In this document: piece after piece, positions 1 through 10,429 of the stretch
Layout of the letters: each line of letters starts with the position of its first letter
How positions within the stretch are numbered: position 1 is the first letter of the stretch
Assembly (NCBI GenBank): GCA_050084985.1
Contig: JBITNC010000001.1
Location: forward strand, 121,458,001 to 121,522,000
Length of the DNA stretch: 64,000 bases
Reading direction: 5' to 3'
DNA from: Nageia nagi
Lineage: Eukaryota; Pinophyta
Position numbers and translations under genes: made by a program
Notes under the pieces: model-generated
The model's database searches: none
What the model was told of the DNA's origin: nothing
The model's input: the letters and a program-made list of their open reading frames with translations, nothing else

Positions 1-532
1 CCATGTAATTTTTGAAACTATCTCCATGAATGCAGTAATGATTGTACTAGCTTTGAAGGGATGGGATCGTGCACAAAAGTGTACATACTTGGTAAGTCTA
101 TCAACAACCACCATGATGACACTCTTTCCTTTAAACTTGGGTAGATCCATGATAAAATCCATTGAGACTTCCTCCCAATGCTGACTTGGAATGGGTAATG
201 GTTGTAAAAGACCTGGGGTCTTGATTGTCTCAACTTTATTTTGTTGGAAAACCAAACATTCTACCATAAACTTTTGGATATTAGATTTAAGGCCATCCCA
301 AAAAAATTCCTTCTTGAATTTGTGCTAAGTTTTTAAAACTCCTGAGTGCCCTCCTAGAGGAGAGGTGTGTAATTCCAAAAGAACCTTTTGTTTGAGTTGG
401 GAGTTCTACATAAATATAAGCGATCCTTGTACCATAATGAATCATTTTTCCAACTGAATGTATTAGACACACTAGGATCTTGATGTAGCTTTTGAATGAG
501 TGTCCACACCTCCTCATCATTCCTCCATTCAT
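1..532 (-). pseudogene. integrase N-terminal region, degenerate and cut by the window edge
   Basis: On the minus strand from about 530 the translation gives the segment between RNase H and integrase, then a recognisable integrase start once frames are switched: TPGLLQ-like linker at about 215-235, SMDFI-like core start near 170, and VVDRLTKY-like sequence near 100-120. The zinc-binding part (about 250-400) is broken by stops. The segment acts, in intact relatives, in joining element cDNA to the chromosome. Only the first catalytic Asp region is inside the window. The assignment rests on order after RNase H and on these short motifs. Confidence 0.7.
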
Positions 533-548
533 CCCTTGCTTCAGTTAT

Positions 549-1068
549 CTACTCAGGTTGGAGAATTGAAATTGTGCATATCAATGCCTCAACATCCTCA
601 TCCTTTCTTGAGAGTGCATCAGCTACAACATTTTGCTTCCCTTTTTTATAAATGATTTCAAAGTCATAACCCAACATCTTTGTGACCCATTTTTGTTGCT
701 CTTCTAAATATAGTATTTGTTCTAAGAAGTATTTAAGACTATCATGATCTATTTTGACCTTGAAGTGTCTTCCCATTAGATAGGGATGCCATTTCTTCAA
801 CGCATGTAGTATTGCCATCATTTCCTTCTCATAAATAGGTTTGTTTAAATTCTTTCCCTTTATTGGATGACTCTAAAAGGAAATGGATCTTCCATTTTGC
901 ATTAAAATAGCACCAATGCCATTTCCTGAGGCATCACATTCCATAATAAAAGTTTTTGTGAAGTCAAGTGTAGCTATTATAGGAGCTTTACACATTGCTT
1001 CTTTAAGATATTCAAAGGCCTTAGTTGCTTCTAGAGTCCAATAAAATGCATCTTTCTTTAGTAATGTT
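549..1068 (-). pseudogene. Ty3/gypsy RNase H domain
   Basis: The minus-strand reading shows the family motifs in order: ECDASGNGIGA near 930-960 (first catalytic Asp), PIYEKEM near 815-835 (catalytic Glu), DHDSLKYFLEQ near 720-750 (second Asp) and the terminal NVVADALSRK near 595-625. The second half (549-821) is a single clean frame of 90 residues; the first half is interrupted by a stop near 872. RNase H removes the RNA strand during reverse transcription. It lies directly after RT, as in all Ty3/gypsy pol genes. Three of the catalytic acidic residues are still visible, so decay here is moderate. Confidence 0.85.
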
Positions 1069-1089
1069 GTTTAGGTGCAATGATTCACC

Positions 1090-1850
1090 CATAATTCTTA
1101 ACAAACTTGCAATAATACCCCGTCAACCCCAAAAATCCTCTAAGGTGCCTTAAGGTTGTGGGAAGTCTCCATTCCTTGATGGCTTTAATTTTGTTAGGGT
1201 CTAGCTTAACACCCTCATGAGACATGATATGACCCAAATATTCTACCTCCTATACTCCAAAGAAACATTTGGATAGTTTTGCATACAATTGTTGTGCCTC
1301 CAATAGTTTGACCACCCTATCAACATGTTGAACATGATCTTCCCAACACTTGTTGTAGATTAGTATATCATCAAAGAATACTAACACAAATTTTCTAAGG
1401 AAGGGTTTGAAAATAGAATTCATCAAACTTTGAAAAGTGGAAGGTGCATTAGTAAGGCCAAAGGCAATGACCAAGAATTCATAATGACCTTCATGAGTTT
1501 TGAATGCTATTTTCGAAATGTCTTCTATCTTCATTCTAATTTGATGATATCTCGAGTGAAGATCTAGCTTGGTGAAGTATTTTGCTCCGTGTAATTCATC
1601 CAACAATTCATTAATGACAAGAATGGGAAATTTATCTTTAATAGTGAGCTTGTTTAGCTCTCTATAATCTAGACACATACACCATGCTCCCTCCTTCTTA
1701 AGCACCATTACTACTAGGAAGAGAAAGAACTTTAGCTTGGTCGAATTATACCTCTTTCTAGCATTTCTACAACCATATGTTCAATTTCACTCTTCTGGGC
1801 ATATGGATATCTGTAAGGTCTAATGTTGGGAGGAACACATTCTATAATTA
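1090..1850 (-). pseudogene. Ty3/gypsy reverse transcriptase
   Basis: The minus-strand frame 1250-1708 encodes 152 residues with classic gypsy RT blocks: [12 protein letters not shown] (finger/palm), [15 protein letters not shown] (first Asp), [16 protein letters not shown], and the active-site block VFFDDILIY (positions about 1360-1385), where FDD replaces the usual YxDD, as is common in plant gypsy elements. Upstream, in a neighbouring frame, the conserved PNIRPYRYPYAQK and [10 protein letters not shown] segments are readable up to about 1850. Downstream the thumb is broken by stops before RNase H. The protein copies element RNA into DNA in cytoplasmic particles. This copy is inactive because gag, PR and IN are broken. 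Confidence 0.92.
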
Positions 1851-2097
1851 AGTTAATACCATGATTATGATCTCAATTAGGGGGGAGACCTTTGGGAGTA
1901 TCAAATACCTTGGGATACTTATCAATGACTTTCTAGAGATCTAGAGAATTACCTGGCTTAGATGTTTGGACATCTAGTGACAATAATTATACAATTACAC
2001 CACTTCTTTGCTTCCTCAAAAGTTTTGTCATGCCATTAGAGCTGATTATATTACAATGTTTCGCTTTGATACCCCTTAATTCAAACTCTTTTCCCTC

Positions 2098-2649
2098 CTA
2101 AGAAAATTTCATGAAAAGTTTTTTAAAATTCAAAGCCACTATTCCTAATGATTGTAGCCATTGGACCCCTAAGATAATGTCAGCAGCACCCATTGGAATG
2201 GCAATCATTGGAATTTTTAGTACATATTCCCCCATGGTTAGATTGATATTATGGCACTTCCCTGAGCAATGTATAGTTCCTCCATCTGCAACTATCACTT
2301 AAAACTCTAGCACTGGATATATGAAGCAATTCAAATCTTTGGCTATCTTGGAATGAATAAAATTATGTGTACTACCAGATTCAAACAACACTATTACTTT
2401 TTTCTTCTTGATATATCCTTCTATCTTGAGAGTTTGAGGAGCAGTAATTCTAGCCAATGCATTACAAGATATGGTGGGAGTCATTTCTTCAGTAGTAATC
2501 TCTTCTAATTCTTCGGGTGTGGATGATTTTTCTTCTTCTTCTTCTTCTTCTTCCTCTTCACATTCTATGTAGAATAATTTCTTCTCCCCACACTTATGTC
2601 CTTTACTATACTTGCTATCAAAAATTGAAGCATAGACCCTTTTGCTCAT
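2098..2649 (-). pseudogene. gag C-terminus and aspartic protease
   Basis: Two adjoining minus-strand segments (2649-2299 and 2298-2098) are separated by a stop at about 2299-2301. The first begins with what should be the gag zinc knuckle: the GHKC half survives but the leading Cys pair is gone. A run of eleven Glu follows, then the protease active site reads FESGSTHNF where the family has DSG, so the catalytic Asp is Glu. The second segment holds the remainder of the retropepsin fold, with ADIILGVQWLQSLG as the conserved flap-distal block. Protease would release gag and pol products. The two lost functional sites show this copy could not mature particles. Confidence 0.85.
2529..2557. repeat. 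(TTC)n trinucleotide run encoding poly-Glu on the minus strand
   Basis: About nine TTC units, with one interruption, read as GAA/GAG on the minus strand and produce the Glu run between the damaged zinc knuckle and the protease of element 1. Confidence 0.9.
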
Positions 2650-3648
2650 CTTTCATCCATTTGTTGAGGTGTCAACCTTGTAGGTTTAGGTAAGTGAGAA
2701 GAAGGAACATTATTTTCTTTATAAGTGTTTGAGGGGAACCTTTTAGTAGCCATTGCCATATTTTTACTTTCAACCTTCCTTGCCATCCTAAAAGCCATCT
2801 CTAAGGATGTTGTTCAAATAGATGCACCTCATGTTGAATGTTATCCTTTCATGTTCCCATAAAGAGATCCAACAATCTATCACTTGGTATGTCATTCACT
2901 CAAAGACTCAACTTTTGAAATTGTTGAATGTGCTCCATCACTAAACCTTTTTGCCTTAGATTTTTCAAATGAGTAAAGAAGGAATTATTCTTAACATCCT
3001 CATGATAGGCTATTAGTTCCTCTATAAAAATGGACCAAGATATAATAGAACTCTTTTTACATTTACAAAGCCATTGGTACCATACAACCTACTCAGGCTC
3101 TAGATACAAGGATGCAATAGTTACTTTTTGTGATGTTGGTACTTGGTGTAGATCAAAAAAGTGCTCCATTTGAAATATCCAAGTGATGGGGTCCTTTACA
3201 TCAAACTTCCTCATGTCGATCTTGGGGAGTTGTATTCTCTTGAGAACCATGCTTAATTACTTCCATTAGTAGAAGCATATACTCTTGAATTAGGCTTATT
3301 AATGAAGGGTTTATCTCCTTGAACAATATCATTATTTTCCTGATAACCCTGGGCCATATCAACATCTTTAGGAATCTTTCCCTCTAGGTTTTGTATGAAT
3401 TGAAAAATCATTTCCATATTTTGATCCATATTAGTTGTCAAATCCTCCCTCAAACTGATTAAATCAATTGATCTTACCATCCCTTTTGTCAAATCCCTTT
3501 TTAATTCCTCCAAATCACCCTTTTTTACACACCCTTTAACCAATTCTTCCAATTGGGATATTCAGAAAGATATGTCTTCACTTTTTGATATAATCATGGA
3601 TGAACCCTCTAGAGGTCTAGGTGGTGTAGCAATTTTTTTTGATGGCAT
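2650..3648 (-). pseudogene. gag of element 1, degenerate
   Basis: The likely start is the minus-strand ATG at 3646-3648 (MPSKKIATPPRP). A 99-residue clean piece at 3552-3253 is rich in Lys, Glu and Asp with alternating hydrophobics (LEELKRDLTKG), consistent with the helical N-terminal part of gag. From 3250 down to 2650 the frame is broken many times; a LINE-like or host origin is unlikely because the order gag-PR-RT-RH continues. Gag would form the particle shell and bind RNA. I identify it by position and composition more than by a conserved motif, apart from the residual zinc knuckle just downstream. Confidence 0.7.
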
Positions 3649-4910
3649 TTTGATTGAGTATTACTAGGGAGTAGGAATTTCCCAAATGGTTTAGTCAAAG
3701 GTCCTCATATGAGTGTCTAGTTCTCACAACCATGATATACCGTAGGGTCCAACAATAGTACTCGACCCAATATTTTCGAGCTCCAACCAAAGAGGATAGA
3801 TCGTACCCTTGGTCATACTACCTGACTACCATTTGGTATGTGTGGGTAGTATCCTTGAGTGCTATTCTCAATGTATTGAAAAAAAAGGATGGTCAAAAGG
3901 TTAACTTGGTTGGTTTCGGGATTCTAGGGTGTCTCCCTATATATGTAAGGTACATGGGAGCTCAAATCTATGATAGTGCTATCTAATGCACAAATATTTG
4001 AAAAGGACCTTACTAATATACTCATGATACATGAGTGAATCCTAAAGGACCTCTCTATATACCATGTATGTGCATGAGCATGATGGCCTCTCTATATACT
4101 CAAAGGTACGTGAGAGAATCCAACAGTGGCCTAAGTGATATACTGCAAGTATGTTGTAGGAGACCACAATTCCCCAGAATGCAGTGTTAGAAAAGTAATG
4201 AAAACTCCTATGTTTAAATATGCTAGAAAAAATATATACCTAAAATACTCTCCTCTTTCCAACAGCTTTTGAATCACCCCAAATAGACCTTCCAATCAAA
4301 ATATATGCAAATTTAAAAAATTGTACCTTTTTAAAACATGATTTGGAGACTATTCTGTTATCTGACCTTCCAACTGATGTAAATCTGAAATTTCAGCCCT
4401 TTAGAGTCTAAAATTTCTACCTTTGGTATCCTCATATGTTTTCTTTTCAATTCCGTAGGTTTTGTCAAATTCTAATATTCCAAGAGTAATTGGCTACAAC
4501 TTTCCCAAAATGTGCTGATTTTTAGATTTTTCAAAAGAGCAAACTTTGTATGAAGTGACATATGTCACTTGTTTATTCCAAGACCATAAAAATTGTACTA
4601 GATAAATTTAAATCCATATCATAACCAATCCAATATTTTCACAAATTTTGGATCTATAAAACTTCAGATATACACTTTTTAGCCTAAACACCTGTTTCAG
4701 ACCTGCTTTTGAGACTAGTCACAAACCCTAACTTCCCCCAAGTGTAACTTGCAAAATATAATTAATTAGGAGCTAAAATTTGAACTTAAATGTCTTAGGT
4801 GTGTATTATAAAAACCCAATAAATTTAATAATCTTAAACCTTGTGAAATAAAATTGGTAGTGAAAATTCTAAGATGACTAGTTTTGAGCAATGAAATTGT
4901 AGAATCATCT
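3649..4910 (-). other. 5' untranslated leader of element 1
   Basis: About 1.26 kb between gag and the primer-binding site. No coding frame of note on either strand. It contains several near-repeats of a TATAC(T/C)...CATG phrase around 3940-4130 but no clean array. Confidence 0.6.
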
Positions 4911-4922
4911 GCTCTGATACCA
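4911..4922 (-). promoter_or_regulatory. primer-binding site, initiator tRNA-Met type
   Basis: The minus strand reads TGGTATCAGAGC two bases after the LTR end. This 12-mer is the standard plant tRNA-iMet complement used to prime minus-strand DNA synthesis in many plant LTR elements, and it fixes the element's direction and LTR boundary. Confidence 0.95.
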
Positions 4923-4924
4923 AA

Positions 4925-5241
4925 TGTTATGAACCATGTTCCCAAAATAGCATAAAATCATAAAGAAAGAGCTCAATGCCTTTAATAAGAGATAAAATTA
5001 GTAATAATAAGCCACTTCAAGGGGTAATCCTCCTTTACATGGCATCAAATAAACAAAAATAGACAATACAAATGATAATACCTCCTTAGTATATATAGGA
5101 GTCCAAGGGTTGCCACTACAATGAAAGGACACTAGCTGACATAAAAATAATAATGTAAGGGAATAACAATAACCATAGTGGGCTTATATGGGACACATAT
5201 AATAATAATATGGGCTACATGAGTAGTATAGGGACCTAACA
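4925..5241 (-). repeat. 5' LTR of element 1 (317 bp)
   Basis: On the plus strand the unit starts TGTTATGAACC and ends GGACCTAACA, a terminal inverted match of TGTTA/TAACA. The inner boundary is set by the primer-binding site. The outer boundary is set by the abrupt return, at 5242, of the coding frame of a different retrotransposon. The partner LTR is left of the window. Confidence 0.88.
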
Positions 5242-5970
5242 TGTGTTTTGGGAGTATCTAGTGGCAATTTTCTTGGCTACATTATATCTATAAGAGGCAT
5301 AGAGATAGACCCTAAAAAGGTTAAAGATATAATGAATATACCTCCACTAAGAAACATTAGATAGCTTATAAGTATACAAGGAAAGTTAAAAGTAGTCAAT
5401 AGGTTCATGGCTCAGTTAGCAGATACAACAACTCCATTATCTTAATTTCTCAAGAAGGTGAATCAGTTCATATGGGAAGAGGAGTGTCAAAAGGAATTTG
5501 AATACATTAAGATTTATTTTCTTAACCTCTATATTTTTCAATTAGTTTATAATACTAAGTCTCTATATTTATACATCTACACTATAACCAATACTATTGG
5601 GATAGTCCTTGTACAAATTGATAATGAGAATAGGTAGAGGGTTGTGTACTATTTATCCAAGACACTACAAAATGCACAAGTCAACTACACACCAATCGAG
5701 AAGTTGTGTTATTCCATAGTCTACATAACATAGAAATTGATGAACTATATGATCACCAACACTACCTTCATTATGGCTCAAGTTGATCCACTAAGGTATT
5801 TATTATCAAAACTATAATTACAAGGAAGACCAATCAAATGGATCATGGAACTACAAGAGTTTAGTCTTCTTTTTATATGCCAAAAAGTAGTCAAGGGATA
5901 GGTTATAATTGATATACTTACTATAGCAACATATGATGAAAATAGTAACAAAAATAATTTTGTGGCACTA
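5242..5970 (+). pseudogene. RT thumb and RNase H of element 2
   Basis: The plus-strand reading begins CVLGVSSGNFLGYIIS, the conserved segment just after the RT palm, then RGIEIDPKKVKDIM and the RNase H landmarks YYLSKTLQNAQVNYTPIEK (near 5650-5705) and IKWIMELQEFSL (near 5835-5870). Stops interrupt at several points. The first half of RT is missing because element 1 sits immediately upstream. In intact elements this part copies and degrades the RNA template. Confidence 0.85.
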
Positions 5971-6400
5971 GTTGATAAGTGTGAGGATAAGACATGGAAA
6001 CTATTCTTTTATGGCTCCAAATTTTTATAAGGGGATAGGGTAGAAATTGTGTTAGTATCTCCTAAAGGTGGTATGATTCTTATGGCTTACAAGTTGAATT
6101 TTGAGTGTGCAAACAACATGGCTGAGTATGAGGCTTTAGTCTTAGGATTAAAGAAAACAATCAATCTTAGAATCATGTAATTGAAATTTTATGGTGGCTC
6201 ACAGCTTGTCATGAATCAAATAAATAATGTCTATAATACAAAAGATGAGAAATTACAATCATATAATGACCTAATTTCTTTTATGGTCCAAATATGCTTC
6301 ATATAAATTCATTTTGAGAAAATTTCAAAGAATAGTAAAATATTTTCAATTGATATGGGTAATGTTGATTAAGTAACACCTATCTTAGTTGAGGATGAGA
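5971..6400 (+). pseudogene. archaeal-type RNase H (aRNH) of element 2
   Basis: A second RNase H fold follows the first: WKLFFYGSKF, then SPKGGMILMAYKLNFEC, NNMAEYEALVLGLKK, and FYGGSQLVMNQ. This is the pattern of the archaeal-like RNase H of Tat elements. Two catalytic positions have changed: the FDGS motif reads FYGS and the GDSQLV motif reads GGSQLV, while the Glu of AEYEAL persists. The domain lies between the retroviral-type RNase H and integrase. The lost Asp residues predict no activity. Confidence 0.85.
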
Positions 6401-6550
6401 AAACCATTATAAAAATTAACAACTTTAGAGCCACTCATATGTGCTATCCTCCCATTACATGAATGGTATGTTGATATCTACAACTATCTCAAGTAAGGAA
6501 AGATTCTAGATTCATGTTAGTCCAAGTTCTTTAAATGAATTCTAAAATGC

Positions 6551-7730
6551 ATGGCTACAAGGTATGTCATTATCGGTGATATTCTTTATAAAAGGTATTT
6601 TTATGGTACTTTTCTTATATGTCTAAATGAAACTAAAGCAAATAAGGCTATGGAACAAGTACATGATAGCATAAATGGAATTCATTTCAATGGTAAAGCC
6701 ATTTATCATAAGCTCTTAAGACTAGGTTATTATTGTTCATCTATCCAAAAGGATTGCATTTTACATGGTCAAAAATATAAAAAGTGTCAAAATCATGCTA
6801 AATTGAAATAGGCTCCATTAAGTGAATTAGCCATATTGATATCACCTTTGCCTTTTGCTATTTGGGCCTTGGATTTAACTAGAGTTATCAATCCCAAATC
6901 TAGTGATGGAAACAAATTCATCCTAGTACTTATAAAATACTTCACAAATTGAGAAATGTTGTACCTTTGAGATCTTACAAAGGGCCTCAAATTTTGAAGT
7001 TCATGACTAAAAACATCATAGATAGATTTGACATTCCATCTCATGTCATCATGGAAAATAAAGATAACTTCTGAAGCAAAAAATTTAGGGAGTTTTTCAA
7101 GGATTTCAAGATCAAGCAAAGATTCTCATAAACCAACTATCCATAAGGCAATGGATAAGCAAAAGCAATCAATAAGATAATTGTAAATATTTTGTGCAAA
7201 ATAGTTAAGAAGAATCATAGAGATTGATGTTCATAGCTTATATATGCATTATGCGAATGCATAATAAGCATCAGATCAACTACATGTTGTACTCCATTTT
7301 TATTTATCTATGTACATAAGGATATCCTACCATTTGAGGTATAAATACCATTATTAAGGTATCTCTAAAAGTCATCATTAATTGGTAAGAGCATCGTAAA
7401 ACAATACTAAGCAGCTACAAAGATTAGATGAAAAGAGAATCCATATTTTATAACATCTTAGAGCTTATCAGAAAAAATACAAAGAAAGCATATGAAATAT
7501 TATTGTACCATGTGAGTTCCAAGTGGGTTATCTAGCACTCAAGGAGAATCATCATAAGTCATAAGATTGAAAAGCAAGACAAATGCAAGTTTGAGAATAG
7601 TTGGATTGGTCCCTATATCATCAACATCAATATCCAAAAAATACATACATATTGATAATAGTTGATGGGAAATTTAACAAATTCTCAATCAATGCAAATA
7701 ATCTCAAGCCTTTTTGTATATAAACGAGGC
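6551..7730 (+). pseudogene. integrase of element 2
   Basis: A clean 86-residue frame (6551-6811) holds the zinc-binding N-terminus: HDSINGIHFNGKA supplies the two His and C-I-L-H...YKKCQ the Cys part, but the first Cys of the final CxxC is Tyr (TAT for TGT). The catalytic core follows with WALDLTRVINP (first Asp, near 6870), then GPQILKF-like and RFDIPSHVIMENKDNF-like segments near 6980-7065 (second Asp region, DN changed) and a GNG-type motif near 7150. The C-terminal part runs to about 7730 with many stops. Integrase inserts cDNA into the host chromosome; this copy is broken in both zinc and core domains. Confidence 0.8.
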
Positions 7731-9100
7731 TTGGCACATAGGTTCTAGAGGTCATCCTTTAGTCAATTATTAGTATAAAGGTCAAGTATCAAGATCTTAG
7801 CTCCATTTTCATTATGTTGAGCTAGCATCCATGCTAGTATTTTGTTTAAAATTCATCATTCATCCCAACATTTATGTTGGTATTATTATCATATTTCATA
7901 CCAAAACAAATCATAGGGATCAATGGTTGTATTTAGGTCAAATAAACCATGTAGCAAATTTAGATATCAATCAATCAATTATCTTTTTCAGACAATGATA
8001 TTAGTCATACCTAAATCTTAGAAAAATTGCAGGGTCATAATCAACATGAGGCTTTGCACTCATGCCAACATTCTTGCATCAAATTAGATCATTCATCATA
8101 GGTAAGTTTAGGTATCATCTTCTACTCTCTTACCTTTACATTAATGATCATAATTCAATCATATAATGCTTTGTTATTGTCTTAAAATGGCATGTCCCTT
8201 ATGGGTGTATATTAAATAACCATCACTATTTTCAATCATTTGGTTGGAACTAAACTAACTAATTTTCTTGGGCTAGTTTGGTGATTGAGACTAAACTAGT
8301 CATTAGTTTAATAAACACATTATCACTAGTATTATAATCATGCATGATTGGAAAATATTAAAACCAATCATCTCTTCACCATATCAAAGAATGGGACATG
8401 TACCTCATGATGATGAACAACATATCACATAACATGGTTGGGAAATATTTAAACTAATCATATCTTTGAATCACCTTTGCTGGTTGGATCTCAACTAACC
8501 TCCATCTTTGAGTCACCTTTGTTGGTATGGTCTCAAATAACCATTATAATGTAGTTCTTTATTATTCATATGTTGTATCTAGGAATGGGAAATGTACCTC
8601 ATGATTATGTTGACATATATGCCTCTTATTGCATGTGTTTCATCAAAGAATGGGGCATTTACCCCATGATGATGTGGACATACCTTTTATCATGATTTAT
8701 TATGTATGCATATAATAATGAAACATTAAGTATTTTTGTATTTAGTTTTCTAAAGATGATGTATGCATATTATATTAATTTCATCTTTACTCCATTATTA
8801 CTTCCTTTGATGAAATTTTATGATGTTACTCTTATTATTAATGTTATAAATTTTATGAGTTAACAATCATATACATGCTTGGAAGTGTGTGTCTCTCATT
8901 TTTATGTTATATTATTTTCTCTTGGTTAATTATAGTGCATGCAAACCATTACATCTCACAACCAAGGTAAAGAGGTGGAAATATGCATCTTCAAATCTTT
9001 GATGATTCAAAAAGCTAAACTAGGAAAGTGTCAAATTTTTCTTCTCTTTACCTTCCTTTGTAAGCATAATATCATTTCAAGATTAAATTTCATTATACTT
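7731..9100 (+). other. 3' UTR of element 2 with dispersed internal repeats
   Basis: No convincing coding. A phrase close to AAGAATGGGACATGTACC followed by TCATGATGATG recurs near 8388, 8581 and 8648, and TTGAGTCACCTTTG-TGGT occurs twice near 8470 and 8508. Repeat-bearing 3' UTRs are typical of Tat/Ogre elements. Confidence 0.6.
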
Positions 9101-9115
9101 ACAAATGGGGGCATA
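9101..9115 (+). promoter_or_regulatory. polypurine tract of element 2
   Basis: ACAAATGGGGGCATA directly before the LTR start TGTTGACACC. Same arrangement as the tract of element C (13347-13359, minus strand) and close to family B (46141, 50249). Confidence 0.8.
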
Positions 9116-10288
9116 TGTTGACACCTAAAAGTGGTCCCCTTAACACAATCCTATTTAGGTGCAACTTTACATATATATTTAATCATATTTTATCTTATTA
9201 TCACATATTTCTCAAGTTATGTTCTTATGTTTTATGTTAGGTACATTGGGATGGCTTCAAGCAATATTCAAGGGGTCAAATGGTGAATCATGCTTGATAT
9301 AAATGTAATTATCTCTAACCTTGGGAAAGCATGTCAAGATTACATCTTGATAGTTAGTACCCTACAATTGAGTGTTTCTAAACATCACCTATTGAGATTG
9401 GAATCATGTTATTACTCAAGTGAATATTTGTTATCCATTTTTACAATCATATGCTTGGTTCAATTTGTCATCATATTCACTATCATGGATCCTTTTTGGA
9501 GATCCTCATTCTTAAGGAACATTCATACCCATGTTGAACTCTAATATATTAGTTCCCATGTTGGTGTTTCTTCTACATTTGTTCTTAAGGATTACACATC
9601 AAGGTCACCACTCTTAGACAACTTCATCTTTCATAGTCTTGATCTTGACATAAGTAAGGACATATAGGTATTTATAATTCACTCAATTCCTTTCTCTTTA
9701 GTGCATGTAGTTCATTTTACATTTTGATATCAATGTAATTTTGTTATTCTATTATTACATTATTGTATTCCCTTATTCATGCATGTTTATTTGAGTTAAT
9801 TATGATGGAATTTAAGGATTCCATAAACCAAGATCACCTTGAAGCTTCTTCAACAAATCTAACATTCATCCTTCTAGCAAAGAAATAATAATCAATCACA
9901 TAAAAAATAACACATCATGTATAGTGGATCCTCCATCTCTTGGGACTACATCCACTTTGAACCATCATTCTATTACTTCTCACAAGATAAATCTCCTATA
10001 AATTCTCAAGAATTCTTCTACAAAGCTCCTATAAGAGCATCTCTACAAGACAAGCATTACTATGCTTCATCAAGTTACATAATGAGAAGGGTACCTCTCT
10101 ATTTATAATAAGAAACCCACCCTTTAAGATTCCTTTTACCCAAGGGTAAGGTTAAAGGTGTTTCTATATTTATTCATCTTTTTATATTTATTCTCTTAAT
10201 ACTTTAAGGTATCTAAAGATACTTTAAGTATTAAGTGAATTTATATTAAAGAGAAATATTACACAATATTACATTACAATTTCCAACA
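9116..10288 (+). repeat. 3' LTR of element 2 (about 1.17 kb)
   Basis: Starts TGTTGACACC straight after the polypurine tract. The most consistent end is TTTCCAACA at 10288, giving TGTTG/CAACA ends. A TATA-like stretch (CTCTATTTATAATAAG) lies near 10095-10112. No partner LTR is in the window, so the right boundary is inferred from the terminal match only. Confidence 0.65.
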
Positions 10289-10429
10289 AATTAGCTTAGA
10301 TAAATCATACATTAAATATTTATATGTATTTAGTTCATTTAGAGTAAAACCCTAGGTGATAAAATAAATGTTTATATGTATTTAGTTCAATCTATGAAAT
10401 TATATCTGGATTATGTTTTCTATATCCTA

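Larger units (their letters stand above)
1..5241 (-). mobile_element. Ty3/gypsy LTR retrotransposon (element 1), left end outside window
   Basis: Read on the minus strand from 5241 downwards the order is LTR, primer-binding site, leader, gag, protease, reverse transcriptase, RNase H and the beginning of integrase, the normal Ty3/gypsy order. The 5' LTR has matching ends TGTTA/TAACA and is followed after two bases by a 12-base match to the 3' end of initiator tRNA-Met. The rest of integrase, the polypurine tract and the other LTR lie left of position 1. Every domain carries stops or frame breaks, so this copy is dead. The RT most resembles chromovirus-type plant gypsy elements, but the chromodomain region is outside the window, so the lineage is uncertain. 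It lies inside another element's RT, which continues at 5242. Confidence 0.9.
5242..10288 (+). mobile_element. Tat-like Ty3/gypsy element (element 2), 5' part displaced by element 1
   Basis: From 5242 the plus strand continues in the middle of an RT, then carries RNase H, a second archaeal-type RNase H, integrase, a 1.4-kb 3' UTR, a polypurine tract and an LTR of about 1.17 kb. Possession of two RNase H domains in the order RT-RNH-aRNH-IN is characteristic of the Tat clade. The 5' LTR, gag, protease and first half of RT must lie left of the window, beyond the inserted element 1. Stops are frequent and many fit C-to-T decay of CAA, CAG, CGA or TGG codons. Confidence 0.85.
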
